Assembly (NCBI GenBank): GCA_013695975.1
Contig: JACCZL010000494.1
Coordinates: 1-7,350 of the forward strand
From: Chloroflexota bacterium
GTDB taxonomy: Bacteria; Chloroflexota; UBA6077; JACCZL01
DNA length: 7,350 nucleotides
Reading direction: 5' to 3'
Positions within the stretch are counted from its first letter, which is position 1; the number at the start of each line of letters is the position of its first letter. Position numbers and translations under genes: made by a program. The notes under the pieces were generated by a model, which worked only from the letters and a program-made list of their open reading frames with translations, made no database searches and was not told the origin of the DNA. Positions 1 to 5,878 of this stretch are shown here, piece after piece.

Positions 1-341
1 TCGAGCTGCGCTGTCCGGACCCGAGCTGCAACCCGTACCTCGCGTTCGCCGTCATGCTCGCGGCCGGCCTCGACGGGGTGCGTCGCAAGCTGACGCCCCC
101 ACCCCCGGTCGAGGAGAACCTCTACCATTTCGACGACCAGATGATGGCCAAGCACGCCATCGGCACCCTCCCCGGGACCCTCAAGGAGGCCCTCGACGAG
201 CTGAGCCGCGACGACATCGTTCGCGAAGCTCTCGGCGAGCACGTCTACGACTGGTTCGTCGAAGCCAAACGCAGCGAGTGGGACGAGTACCGCAAGCGCG
301 TCTCCCCCTGGGAGATCGAGCGCTACCTCGACACGTACTGA
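1..341 (+). CDS. glnA: Glutamine synthetase type I, C-terminal part (5' truncated)
   Basis: This is the last 112 codons of a type I glutamine synthetase, which makes glutamine from glutamate, ammonia and ATP in the cytoplasm. The reading frame is open from base 3, upstream of the first ATG at 54, so the gene enters from outside the window. The first visible residues, ELRCPDPSCNPYLAFAVMLA, match the conserved GS core segment with the DPSCNPYLA motif. The tail, with EALGEHVYDWFVEAKR and ending in SPWEIERYLDTY, is typical of the GSI-alpha subgroup of Gram-positives and thermophiles. An NLY tripeptide lies where the adenylylated tyrosine of GSI-beta enzymes sits, but the following HFDD does not match the usual DLPP context, so adenylylation cannot be claimed. 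The gene appears unrelated to the cytochrome genes downstream and is probably a separate transcription unit. Confidence 0.95.
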   Translation, partial: ELRCPDPSCNPYLAFAVMLAAGLDGVRRKLTPPPPVEENLYHFDDQMMAKHAIGTLPGTLKEALDELSRDDIVREALGEHVYDWFVEAKRSEWDEYRKRVSPWEIERYLDTY

Positions 342-344
342 GCC

Positions 345-361
345 GTGGCGAACGGCGCCAC
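345..361 (+). terminator. Short hairpin just after glnA, possible weak terminator
   Basis: A perfect 6-bp inverted repeat, GTGGCG then loop aacgg then CGCCAC, begins three bases after the glnA stop codon. It has no following T-tract, so it is not a canonical intrinsic terminator. It could act as a 3' end stabiliser, assist factor-dependent termination, or be chance in GC-rich DNA. Confidence 0.25.
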
Positions 362-426
362 ACCCGGCTGGGCCACGCGGCGGAAGCGTTCACGGCGTTA
401 GTCGGCCACGGCGGCTGGCCCCCAGG

Positions 427-432
427 TACAAT
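427..432 (+). promoter_or_regulatory. Possible -10 element of the ccm operon promoter
   Basis: TACAAT matches the sigma-70 consensus TATAAT at five of six positions and is the most AT-rich spot in the gap between glnA and ccmE. A start site about 7 bases downstream would fall near 439-440, just before the inverted repeat. No convincing -35 hexamer is found 16-19 bases upstream (that region is GC-rich), and there is no extended -10 TG. The call therefore rests on one hexamer and its location. Confidence 0.3.
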
Positions 433-441
433 ATCGCCAGT

Positions 442-464
442 GCCTCGTCGGACGGTGACGAGGC
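442..464 (+). promoter_or_regulatory. Perfect 8-bp inverted repeat abutting the ccmE Shine-Dalgarno
   Basis: GCCTCGTC (442-449), a 7-base loop, and GACGAGGC (457-464) form a perfect inverted repeat. In RNA a U-G pair at 441/465 could extend the stem to 9 bp. It ends exactly where the GGAGGG ribosome-binding site begins. If transcription starts near 440, it would form the extreme 5' end of the ccm mRNA. It could be an operator for a dimeric repressor, a 5' stabilising hairpin, or a structure that modulates ribosome access. Confidence 0.4.
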
Positions 465-470
465 GGAGGG
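465..470 (+). promoter_or_regulatory. Shine-Dalgarno of ccmE
   Basis: GGAGGG lies 6 bases upstream of the GTG at 477. This strong match is the main reason to start ccmE at 477 rather than at a later codon. Confidence 0.7.
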
Positions 471-476
471 TGCTCG

Positions 477-947
477 GTGCAACGGCTGGATCGGGGTCCT
501 GGAGCGCTAGCGGGCGACGGTGATACTGGTGGGCGTCGCGTTGGTGGTCCGCGATTGCAGACGCTTTTTGCTGGGACGGCGCTCGTGCTCGGGGTGGCCT
601 ACCTGATGCTGACTTCGCTGCAGACCTCGACGGTGTATTACCTCACGGTCGGCGAGCTGCTGGGCAGGGGCGCGAGCGTCCACGGGCAGCAGGTGCGGGT
701 GGCCGGCGACGTGACCCGGGGCTCGGTCGAGACGGCGGAAGCCGGCCTGTCCCTGCGCTTCCTGGTCCAGGATGGGTCCGGTCAGATCCCAGTGTACTAT
801 CGTGGCGGCCCGGTGCCGGACATCTTCGGCGAGGAAGTCCAGGTGGTGGTCGAGGGCAAGTACGGGCCGGATGGCACCTTCGTCGCTTCGACGCTGATGG
901 CGAAGTGCCCGTCGAAGTTCGAGAGCGACTCGCCAACGGACGCGTGA
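477..947 (+). CDS. ccmE: Cytochrome c maturation protein CcmE, cysteine variant
   Basis: CcmE is the membrane-anchored periplasmic heme chaperone that receives heme from CcmC and hands it to CcmF. This 156-residue protein has a polar N-terminus (1-27), one membrane segment (about 28-47), the conserved YYLTVGELL stretch, and a beta-barrel with VRVAGDVTRGSV and LRFLVQDGSGQIPVYYRG, as in the OB-fold CcmE family. The C-terminal motif reads MAKCPSKFES. Residue 144 is Cys where the classical family has the heme-binding His (HxxxY), and residue 148 is Phe where both HxxxY and the archaeal/Desulfovibrio-type CxxxY variants have Tyr. The GTG start is supported by GGAGGG six bases upstream. It is the first gene of the ccm operon, with its stop three bases before the ccmF start. 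Family assignment is firm; how it binds heme is uncertain. Confidence 0.93.
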   Translation: MQRLDRGPGALAGDGDTGGRRVGGPRLQTLFAGTALVLGVAYLMLTSLQTSTVYYLTVGELLGRGASVHGQQVRVAGDVTRGSVETAEAGLSLRFLVQDGSGQIPVYYRGGPVPDIFGEEVQVVVEGKYGPDGTFVASTLMAKCPSKFESDSPTDA

Positions 948-950
948 GCT

Positions 951-2945
951 GTGGCTGACTTCGGACAGATCGTGGTCGTGGCCGCGCTGCTGGTCGCGCT
1001 CTATACGGTGGTGGCGGCGCCGCTCGGGGCGCGGGCGGGGGCGCCGGAGCTAGTTCGGAGCGCCCGCAACGGCGTGCTCGCCGTGACGGGGCTGCTGACC
1101 CTGGCCAGCGCGACCCTGCTGGCGGCGTTTCTCAGCCACGACTTCTCGATCCGCTACGTGGCGGAGCACTCGAGTCGCGACATGTCGCCGTCGCTGGTGG
1201 CGGCGGCCTTTTATAGCGGCCAACAGGGCTCGCTGCTGTACTGGGCCTGGGCCCTGTCGATCTTTAGCGCGATCGTGGTGCTCCAGAATCGGCGGACCAA
1301 TCAGGCGATCATGCCGTACGTCATGGCGACCCTGATGGGGGTCATGGCCTTCTTCGGGGTCTTGCTGGGTTTCGTCGCCAGCCCCTTCGAGCCGATGGCG
1401 GTCGCGCCGGCCGAGGGGCGGGGCTTGAATCCGCTCCTGTACGACTCGGGGATGCTGTACCACCCGCCGATGCTGCTGGCGGGCTACATGAGCTGGTCGG
1501 TTCCGTTCGCCTTCGCGATCGCGGCGCTGATCACCGGGCGGGTCGACGCCGAGTGGATCAAGGCGACCCGACGCTACGCCCTGGTGGCGTGGGTGATCCT
1601 GGGGGTGGGGAACCTGCTGGGGGCCTGGTGGGCGTACCGGGTTCTCGGGTGGGGCGGCTACTGGGGTTGGGACCCGGTCGAGAACTCGGCGATCATGCCC
1701 TGGTTTCTGGGCACGGCCTATATCCACTCGGTGATGATCCAGGAGCGGCGCGGGATGCTCAAGGTCTGGAACATGGCCCTGATCCTGGTCACGTTCCTGT
1801 TGTGCATCTTCGGGACGTTCATCGTCCGCAGCGGGGTGATCAGCTCGGTTCACTCGTTTGCGCAGTCCGGGATCGGGCCGTACTTCCTGGCGTTTCTGTC
1901 GTTTGCCGTCATCGGCTCGCTGGGGCTGCTGTTTTACCGCCTGCCGCTGCTGCGCTCGGACAACCAGCTCGACTCGGTCCTGTCGCGCGAGGCCAGCTTC
2001 CTGCTCAACAACTTGCTTTTCGTGGCGCTGGTCTTCGCCACCTTCTGGGGGACGATCTTCCCGCTCGTGTCGGAGGCGTTCCAGGGCGTCAAGCTGACGG
2101 TCGGGCCACCGTTCTTCAACCAGGTCAACGGCCCGCTGATGCTGGGGCTGATCTTCCTGATGGGCGTCGGGCCGTTGATGCCGTGGCGGAAGGCGTCGCG
2201 GCAGACTCTGGCTCGCAACTTTGGCCCGCCGCTAGCCTTCGCGGGGGCGACGGGAGCTGCCCTGCTGGTCAGCGTGGGACCAGACCGTCCGCCCGCGCTG
2301 GTGGCCTTCTCCTGCTGCGCCTTCGTTCTCGCGACGGTGGTCCAGGAGTTCTGGCGTGGCGCGATCGCCCGCCACCACGCCACTGGCGAGTCCTACCCGA
2401 TGGCGCTGCTGGGCCTGGTGCAACGGAACAACCGACGCTACGGGGGCTACGTCGTCCACCTGGGGGTGATCGTGATCGCCGCCGCGGTGACGGCGTCGAG
2501 CTTTTATCAGCTCGAGCGTCAGGCGAAGCTGCGGCCCGGCGAGGCGGTCAGCATCGGGGAGTACCGTCTGACCTACACCGGCCTGCGCGATCTGGCGGAA
2601 CCTGGGGCTCGGGTCGTTCAGGCCCAGATGGCCGTCGAGGTGGACGGGCGACTCGTCGATGGCCTGGCGCCCGACAAGCGATTCTATCGCAACTTCGAGC
2701 GGCAGCCGAGCACGAGCGTCGCGATCCGTTCGACGGCGCTGGAGGATCTGTACGTCGTCCTGGTCGGCTGGGAGGCAGACGGCAGCGCGAGCTTCCTGGT
2801 GTTCGTGAACCCACTCGTCGTCTGGCTCTGGATCGGCGGCATCGTCGCCGTGTTGGGAGCAGTCGTCGCGATGTGGCCCGACCCGCGGCCTCGGACCGTT
2901 TCCGTCCGGCAGCCGGTCCGGGGCATGGCCGTCAGCAGGGCCTGA
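951..2945 (+). CDS. ccmF: Cytochrome c heme lyase subunit CcmF
   Basis: CcmF is the integral membrane heme lyase that takes heme from holo-CcmE and joins it to the CXXCH thiols of apocytochrome c. The 664-residue length fits the family (E. coli about 647). The tryptophan-rich WWD segment covers about 224-253 and includes WGGYWGWDPVENSA. Four histidines sit at positions matching the heme-ligand set known from E. coli CcmF: H171 (in YHPP), H259 (IHS), H301 (VHSF) and H503 (VVHLG). The protein has many membrane helices, a large periplasmic domain at about 515-605, and a last helix at about 617-641. It starts with GTG three bases after ccmE, with only a weak ribosome-binding site (AACGGA, spacing about 10), so translation probably depends on coupling to ccmE. 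No frameshift or missing key residue is seen. Confidence 0.97.
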   Translation: MADFGQIVVVAALLVALYTVVAAPLGARAGAPELVRSARNGVLAVTGLLTLASATLLAAFLSHDFSIRYVAEHSSRDMSPSLVAAAFYSGQQGSLLYWAWALSIFSAIVVLQNRRTNQAIMPYVMATLMGVMAFFGVLLGFVASPFEPMAVAPAEGRGLNPLLYDSGMLYHPPMLLAGYMSWSVPFAFAIAALITGRVDAEWIKATRRYALVAWVILGVGNLLGAWWAYRVLGWGGYWGWDPVENSAIMPWFLGTAYIHSVMIQERRGMLKVWNMALILVTFLLCIFGTFIVRSGVISSVHSFAQSGIGPYFLAFLSFAVIGSLGLLFYRLPLLRSDNQLDSVLSREASFLLNNLLFVALVFATFWGTIFPLVSEAFQGVKLTVGPPFFNQVNGPLMLGLIFLMGVGPLMPWRKASRQTLARNFGPPLAFAGATGAALLVSVGPDRPPALVAFSCCAFVLATVVQEFWRGAIARHHATGESYPMALLGLVQRNNRRYGGYVVHLGVIVIAAAVTASSFYQLERQAKLRPGEAVSIGEYRLTYTGLRDLAEPGARVVQAQMAVEVDGRLVDGLAPDKRFYRNFERQPSTSVAIRSTALEDLYVVLVGWEADGSASFLVFVNPLVVWLWIGGIVAVLGAVVAMWPDPRPRTVSVRQPVRGMAVSRA

Positions 2946-2947
2946 GG

Positions 2948-3514
2948 ATGAAGAGGGTCCCGCGCAGCCTCGGCGCCACTCGATCGCCGCTCTGGCGGTT
3001 GGTTGGCGTAGGTGGGGTGGTGCTGGCCCTCGTGGCGCTCTGCTCCGTCTTCGGCGGGGTGGCCGTGGCCGATACGCTGGACGACGAGACCCGACGGATC
3101 GCGAAGCAGCTTCAGTGCCCGGTCTGCGAGGGGGTCTCGGTCGCCGACTCGCCATCCGAGCTGGCCGGCCAGATGCGGGGCGTCATTCGCCGCAAGCTGG
3201 AACAAGGCGAGGGCGAGGGCGAGATCGTCGTCTACTTCGTGGAACGGTACGGGGACGGTGTGCTGGTCGAGCCGCCCCGGCGCGGGCTGGCCCTGGCCGT
3301 CTGGCTCGGCCCTCTGGCCGTGCTCATCGGCGGCGCCGTCCTGCTGGCGAGGGTGCTTCGATCGTGGTCTCGGTCTGGACGAGTGTCCCACACGACGCCA
3401 GTCAACGGCGCGGCGGCGCAGGCGGATGTCGGGGTCGTCCACTACAGCCCACCCCGCGAGGCGGCTGCCGAGCGTGCTCGGCACGAGCTCGAGGGATTTC
3501 GCCGAGAGGCGTGA
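2948..3514 (+). CDS. ccmH: Cytochrome c maturation protein CcmH (thiol reductase subunit)
   Basis: CcmH is a membrane-anchored periplasmic thiol-disulfide protein that helps keep the apocytochrome CXXCH cysteines reduced and works with the CcmF lyase. The 188-residue product has an N-terminal hydrophobic segment (about 17-38) with a possible signal peptidase site after AVA (39-41). Next comes the hallmark LQCPVCEGVSVADS motif with Cys57 and Cys60 (family LRCxxC), followed by helices ending near YFVERYGDGVL. A membrane segment covers about 114-137, and a 50-residue polar, probably cytoplasmic tail ends with a charged helix. The ATG follows the ccmF stop as TGAGGATG, with a partial Shine-Dalgarno (CAGGG) seven bases upstream. 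The tail after the second helix has no obvious counterpart in the shortest CcmH proteins. No CcmI TPR region is fused to it. Confidence 0.93.
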   Translation: MKRVPRSLGATRSPLWRLVGVGGVVLALVALCSVFGGVAVADTLDDETRRIAKQLQCPVCEGVSVADSPSELAGQMRGVIRRKLEQGEGEGEIVVYFVERYGDGVLVEPPRRGLALAVWLGPLAVLIGGAVLLARVLRSWSRSGRVSHTTPVNGAAAQADVGVVHYSPPREAAAERARHELEGFRREA

Positions 3515-3516
3515 GG

Positions 3517-3891
3517 ATGGAGCTACTGCTCGGGGCGACGGTGGTGGCACTCGCGATCGGCTTCGTCGTCTGGCCCCTCTTCAGGCCTGAGCCGACCGCG
3601 GACGAACGGGAGCCCGAGACGCCCGGCGTGAGCGGCATCGCAGGCCGGCGGGAGATCTATCGGGAGGTGCTCGAGCTCGAGCTCGACCACCGTATCGGCA
3701 AACTGACCGACGAGGATTATCGCGTCCTCTCCGAGGCCTGCCTGGCCCGGGCGACCGACCTGGTGGCCGCGGAGGAACGGCAGATCGAGGCAGCCGACCG
3801 TCGCGTCGAGCAGGAGATCGCCGAGACGCGGCGAGCGCTGCGAGGGGGCGCCGCCGGCGCCGGGCGGGCGACCGAGAGGGTCGAACGTTGA
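3517..3891 (+). CDS. Short CcmI-like protein (membrane helix plus cytoplasmic helices, no TPR)
   Basis: The product has 124 residues: an N-terminal membrane helix (about 2-22), a proline-rich linker (23-40), and charged helices (about 43-108). The segment VLELELDHRIGKLTDEDYRV resembles the helical region after the first membrane segment of CcmI/CycH proteins, where a conserved ExDx-x-G-K-(L/I)-x-x-(E/D)-(D/E)-Y pattern occurs. The periplasmic TPR domain that binds apocytochrome c in full-length CcmI is missing. The ATG follows the ccmH stop as TGAGGATG, with GAGAGG seven bases upstream. The acidic helix at 83-107 could form a coiled coil. Its position after ccmH supports a role in apocytochrome handling, but without the TPR domain it may instead be a docking or assembly subunit. 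It ends inside the start codon of the next gene. Confidence 0.75.
   Translation: MELLLGATVVALAIGFVVWPLFRPEPTADEREPETPGVSGIAGRREIYREVLELELDHRIGKLTDEDYRVLSEACLARATDLVAAEERQIEAADRRVEQEIAETRRALRGGAAGAGRATERVER
3874..3880 (+). promoter_or_regulatory. Shine-Dalgarno deciding the TTG start at 3888
   Basis: GAGAGGG lies seven bases upstream of the TTG at 3888. The same motif and spacing precede ccmB (5861-5867 before the ATG at 5875), and GAGAGG with the same spacing precedes the ccmI-like gene (3504-3509 before 3517). This shared arrangement favours TTG 3888 over the in-frame GTG at 3903. Confidence 0.6.
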
Positions 3892-5090
3892 CGCTGTCAG
3901 CCGTGGGTCGGGCAGCCGCGGGACTGATCCTTGCGAGCATCCTGCTGGCCTTCGACGCGACAGGCTCGCGGATCTACGCTCAGGCTGAGGGGCGGATCGA
4001 GGGGCAGGTCGTCAACGGCACGGCTGGCGCTCCGGCGCCGAGCGGGATCCCGATCACCGTCCACGTCCTCCAGGATCGAACGAAGGTCGGCGAGCACGTC
4101 GTCAGTACCGACCCGGCCGGGCGGTTCCAGATCGAGGGGCTCCCGGTCGGCACGGGACAGCTTTACTTTCCGATCGTCGAGTACGGTGGGGCCAGCTACT
4201 TTCCGGAGCGGCCGATCGTCGTCGACGGCCCCGCGCCCCAGGCGGTCCAGATTCGGGTCTTCGAGCCAGTCCAGAGCGACGAGGCGATCGGGTTCGATCG
4301 GGCGAACATGCTGGTCACCAGCGCGGCGCCCGGCGCCCTCAGCATGATGGAGATGGGCGCGGTCGTGAACGGATCCGATCGGACCTACGTCGGCCATCGG
4401 TCCGAGGACGGGCCGGCGGCGACGCTGCGCTTCGCCCTGCCCCAGGGGGCGACCCAGGTCACGCCCCAGGCCGGCCTGCCGGCGACCGGCCTGGTCGGGA
4501 CGCCGGACGGGTTCTTTTCGACCTTTCCGGTCCTACCGGGACGGCACGAGCTGGCGTTGAGCTACCAGGTCCCATTCGAGGCGACGTCGTTCGAGATGAC
4601 CAAGCGCCTGGAGCACCCGGCCGCGAGCTTCACGCTTTACGTTCCCGCCGCGGGCCCGAGCGTGGTCAGTCCCCAGCTTCAGGCCGGCGGCACGAGCGAG
4701 CTGGGCGGGCAACGCTACCAGATCTATCAGGCGCATGGGCTGGCGGCCGGATCAGAGATCGTCATCCGCTTCAGCGGCCTGCCGGCGACGCCGAAGGCCC
4801 GATCTCAGCAGCTCGGGCTGATCGTGGTCGGGTCGAGCGCCGCCATGCTCGGAGCGGCAGCCCTGATCGCACTCCGCCGACGAACATCGACCCCGACCCT
4901 TGCGCCAGCTCGCCCGGAGCACGAGCCTGGACTGGAGGCCCACGAGCGCGTCGAGCTCCTGCGGGCGCTGGCGGAGCTCGACGAGCGGTTTGGCGTCGGC
5001 GGCATCGACGAGGACGAGTATCGGCGCCAGCGCGAGCGGGGCAAGGCTCGTCTGGTGGCCCTGCTCGAGCCGCCGCTTGGCTCGCGATGA
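3888..5090 (+). CDS. Unrecognised membrane-anchored protein with carboxypeptidase-regulatory-like domain, inside the ccm operon
   Basis: I cannot name this 400-residue protein. It has a signal-like hydrophobic segment (about 8-23) with a possible cleavage site after AQA (31-33). A beta-sandwich of the carboxypeptidase-regulatory/transthyretin-like type follows (about 36-126: GRIEGQVVNGT, then DPAGRFQIEGLPVG). A second beta-rich region (about 138-300) contains NGSDRTYVG, LRFALPQGA and PGRHELALSY. One membrane helix (about 307-329) is followed by an arginine stop-transfer (RRR) and a cytoplasmic tail (333-400). The tail's LAELDERFGVGGIDEDEYRR resembles the helical module of the CcmI-like protein just upstream. 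The TTG start overlaps the upstream stop (TTGA) and has GAGAGGG seven bases before it; the gene ends in an ATGA overlap with ccmA. This lock into the operon argues for a role in cytochrome c maturation, perhaps apocytochrome capture or complex assembly (inference). No catalytic motif, CXXC or heme-ligand pattern is seen. Confidence 0.85.
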   Translation: MTLSAVGRAAAGLILASILLAFDATGSRIYAQAEGRIEGQVVNGTAGAPAPSGIPITVHVLQDRTKVGEHVVSTDPAGRFQIEGLPVGTGQLYFPIVEYGGASYFPERPIVVDGPAPQAVQIRVFEPVQSDEAIGFDRANMLVTSAAPGALSMMEMGAVVNGSDRTYVGHRSEDGPAATLRFALPQGATQVTPQAGLPATGLVGTPDGFFSTFPVLPGRHELALSYQVPFEATSFEMTKRLEHPAASFTLYVPAAGPSVVSPQLQAGGTSELGGQRYQIYQAHGLAAGSEIVIRFSGLPATPKARSQQLGLIVVGSSAAMLGAAALIALRRRTSTPTLAPARPEHEPGLEAHERVELLRALAELDERFGVGGIDEDEYRRQRERGKARLVALLEPPLGSR

Positions 5091-5878
5091 TCGCGACGGA
5101 GGCGGCGGCGGGATCGGCAGTAGCGCCGCCGGCGGGTGGCCATCGAGGGGCGTCGATCGGCGGACGTGGCCTCTGGTTTTCCTTCGACGAGCAGCCGGTG
5201 CTGCGGAACGTCGGGCTGGAGGTCGCGGCCGGCACCCGGCTCGGCCTGCTGGGTCCGAACGGGGCCGGGAAGACCACGCTCATTCGCCTTCTGGCCGGGC
5301 TTCTTCGACCGATTGAGGGTGAGGTCCTGCTCGGGGGTGTGCCGTTCGACACGGACCGGCAGGCCAGCCGACGGGCGATCGGCGTCGTCGGGCACCAGAG
5401 CTACCTGTACCCCGAGCTGACGGTCGCCGAGAACCTGGCCTTCTACGCCCGCCTCTATCGAGTCCCAAGGGCGAGCGCGCGGATCGACGACGTCTTGCGG
5501 ATGGTCGGACTCCAGGGGCGGCGGGTCGACCGGGTATCGACCCTGTCGCGCGGGATGACCCAGCGAGCGGCCCTCGCCCGAGCGATCGTCCACGACCCGG
5601 GTGTGCTGCTCCTTGACGAGCCGGACACCGGCCTCGACCTCGAAGGCCTCAGGGTGCTCGAAGAGATCGTCCACCCGCCCGGGGGGATGGGCCGCACCGT
5701 CGTGCTGAGCACCCATAACCTGGAGCACGCACTCGGTCTGTGCGATCGCATCGTCGTCCTCTGTGACGGTCGTATCGTCGACGATCTTCCCAGCATCGAT
5801 CTCGACGCATCGGGGCTGCGCGACCGGTACGGCCGATTGATCGGGCGGGCGACGGGCCTGGAGAGGGACGCCCGATGA
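5087..5878 (+). CDS. ccmA: Heme exporter ABC transporter ATP-binding protein CcmA
   Basis: CcmA is the cytoplasmic ATPase that works with CcmB, and ATP hydrolysis releases holo-CcmE from CcmC. All ABC motifs are visible in the 263 residues: Walker A GPNGAGKT (56-63), Q-loop Gln104 in GHQSYLYPE, signature LSRGM (153-157, the variant common in this branch instead of LSGGQ), Walker B LLLDEP (174-179), D-loop TGLD, and the switch His210 in STH. There is an alanine/glycine-rich extension of about 20 residues before the ABC domain. No other ATG, GTG or TTG occurs in frame in that stretch, so ATG 5087, which overlaps the upstream stop as ATGA, is the natural start. No clear Shine-Dalgarno is seen, so translational coupling is likely. 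The assignment to CcmA rather than a generic ABC ATPase rests on the adjoining ccmB and ccmC. Confidence 0.92.
   Translation: MIATEAAAGSAVAPPAGGHRGASIGGRGLWFSFDEQPVLRNVGLEVAAGTRLGLLGPNGAGKTTLIRLLAGLLRPIEGEVLLGGVPFDTDRQASRRAIGVVGHQSYLYPELTVAENLAFYARLYRVPRASARIDDVLRMVGLQGRRVDRVSTLSRGMTQRAALARAIVHDPGVLLLDEPDTGLDLEGLRVLEEIVHPPGGMGRTVVLSTHNLEHALGLCDRIVVLCDGRIVDDLPSIDLDASGLRDRYGRLIGRATGLERDAR
5861..5867 (+). promoter_or_regulatory. Shine-Dalgarno of ccmB inside the end of ccmA
   Basis: GAGAGGG is placed seven bases before the ccmB ATG at 5875, identical in sequence and spacing to the site before 3888. Confidence 0.6.

Noticed and set aside
404..420. Second small inverted repeat GGCCA / TGGCC upstream of the possible -10
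   Set aside because: It has only 5-bp GC-rich arms, which are expected by chance here. It has no T-tract and no clear relation to the promoter.
278..523. Open frame spanning the glnA end and the gap before ccmE
   Set aside because: It overlaps glnA in another frame, its product is Arg/Gly-rich without domains, and it has no supporting ribosome-binding site.
1050..1853. Long open frame on the minus strand opposite ccmF (and similar ones at 2232-3155, 2684-3550, 4805-5728, 5649-7079)
   Set aside because: GC-rich coding DNA routinely leaves the opposite strand open. The products are Arg/Pro/Gly-rich or low in hydrophobic order, with no recognisable domain, and lie opposite clear ccm genes.
1553..2947. 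In-frame 5' extension of ccmH back to 1553, overlapping ccmF in another frame
   Set aside because: The extension is compositionally biased and unlike any protein family. The ccmH protein starts naturally at ATG 2948 with a signal-anchor.
3115..3516. 5' extension of the ccmI-like frame through ccmH
   Set aside because: The extension is an out-of-frame Arg/Gly-rich shadow of ccmH. ATG 3517 has a well-placed GAGAGG and directly precedes the membrane helix.
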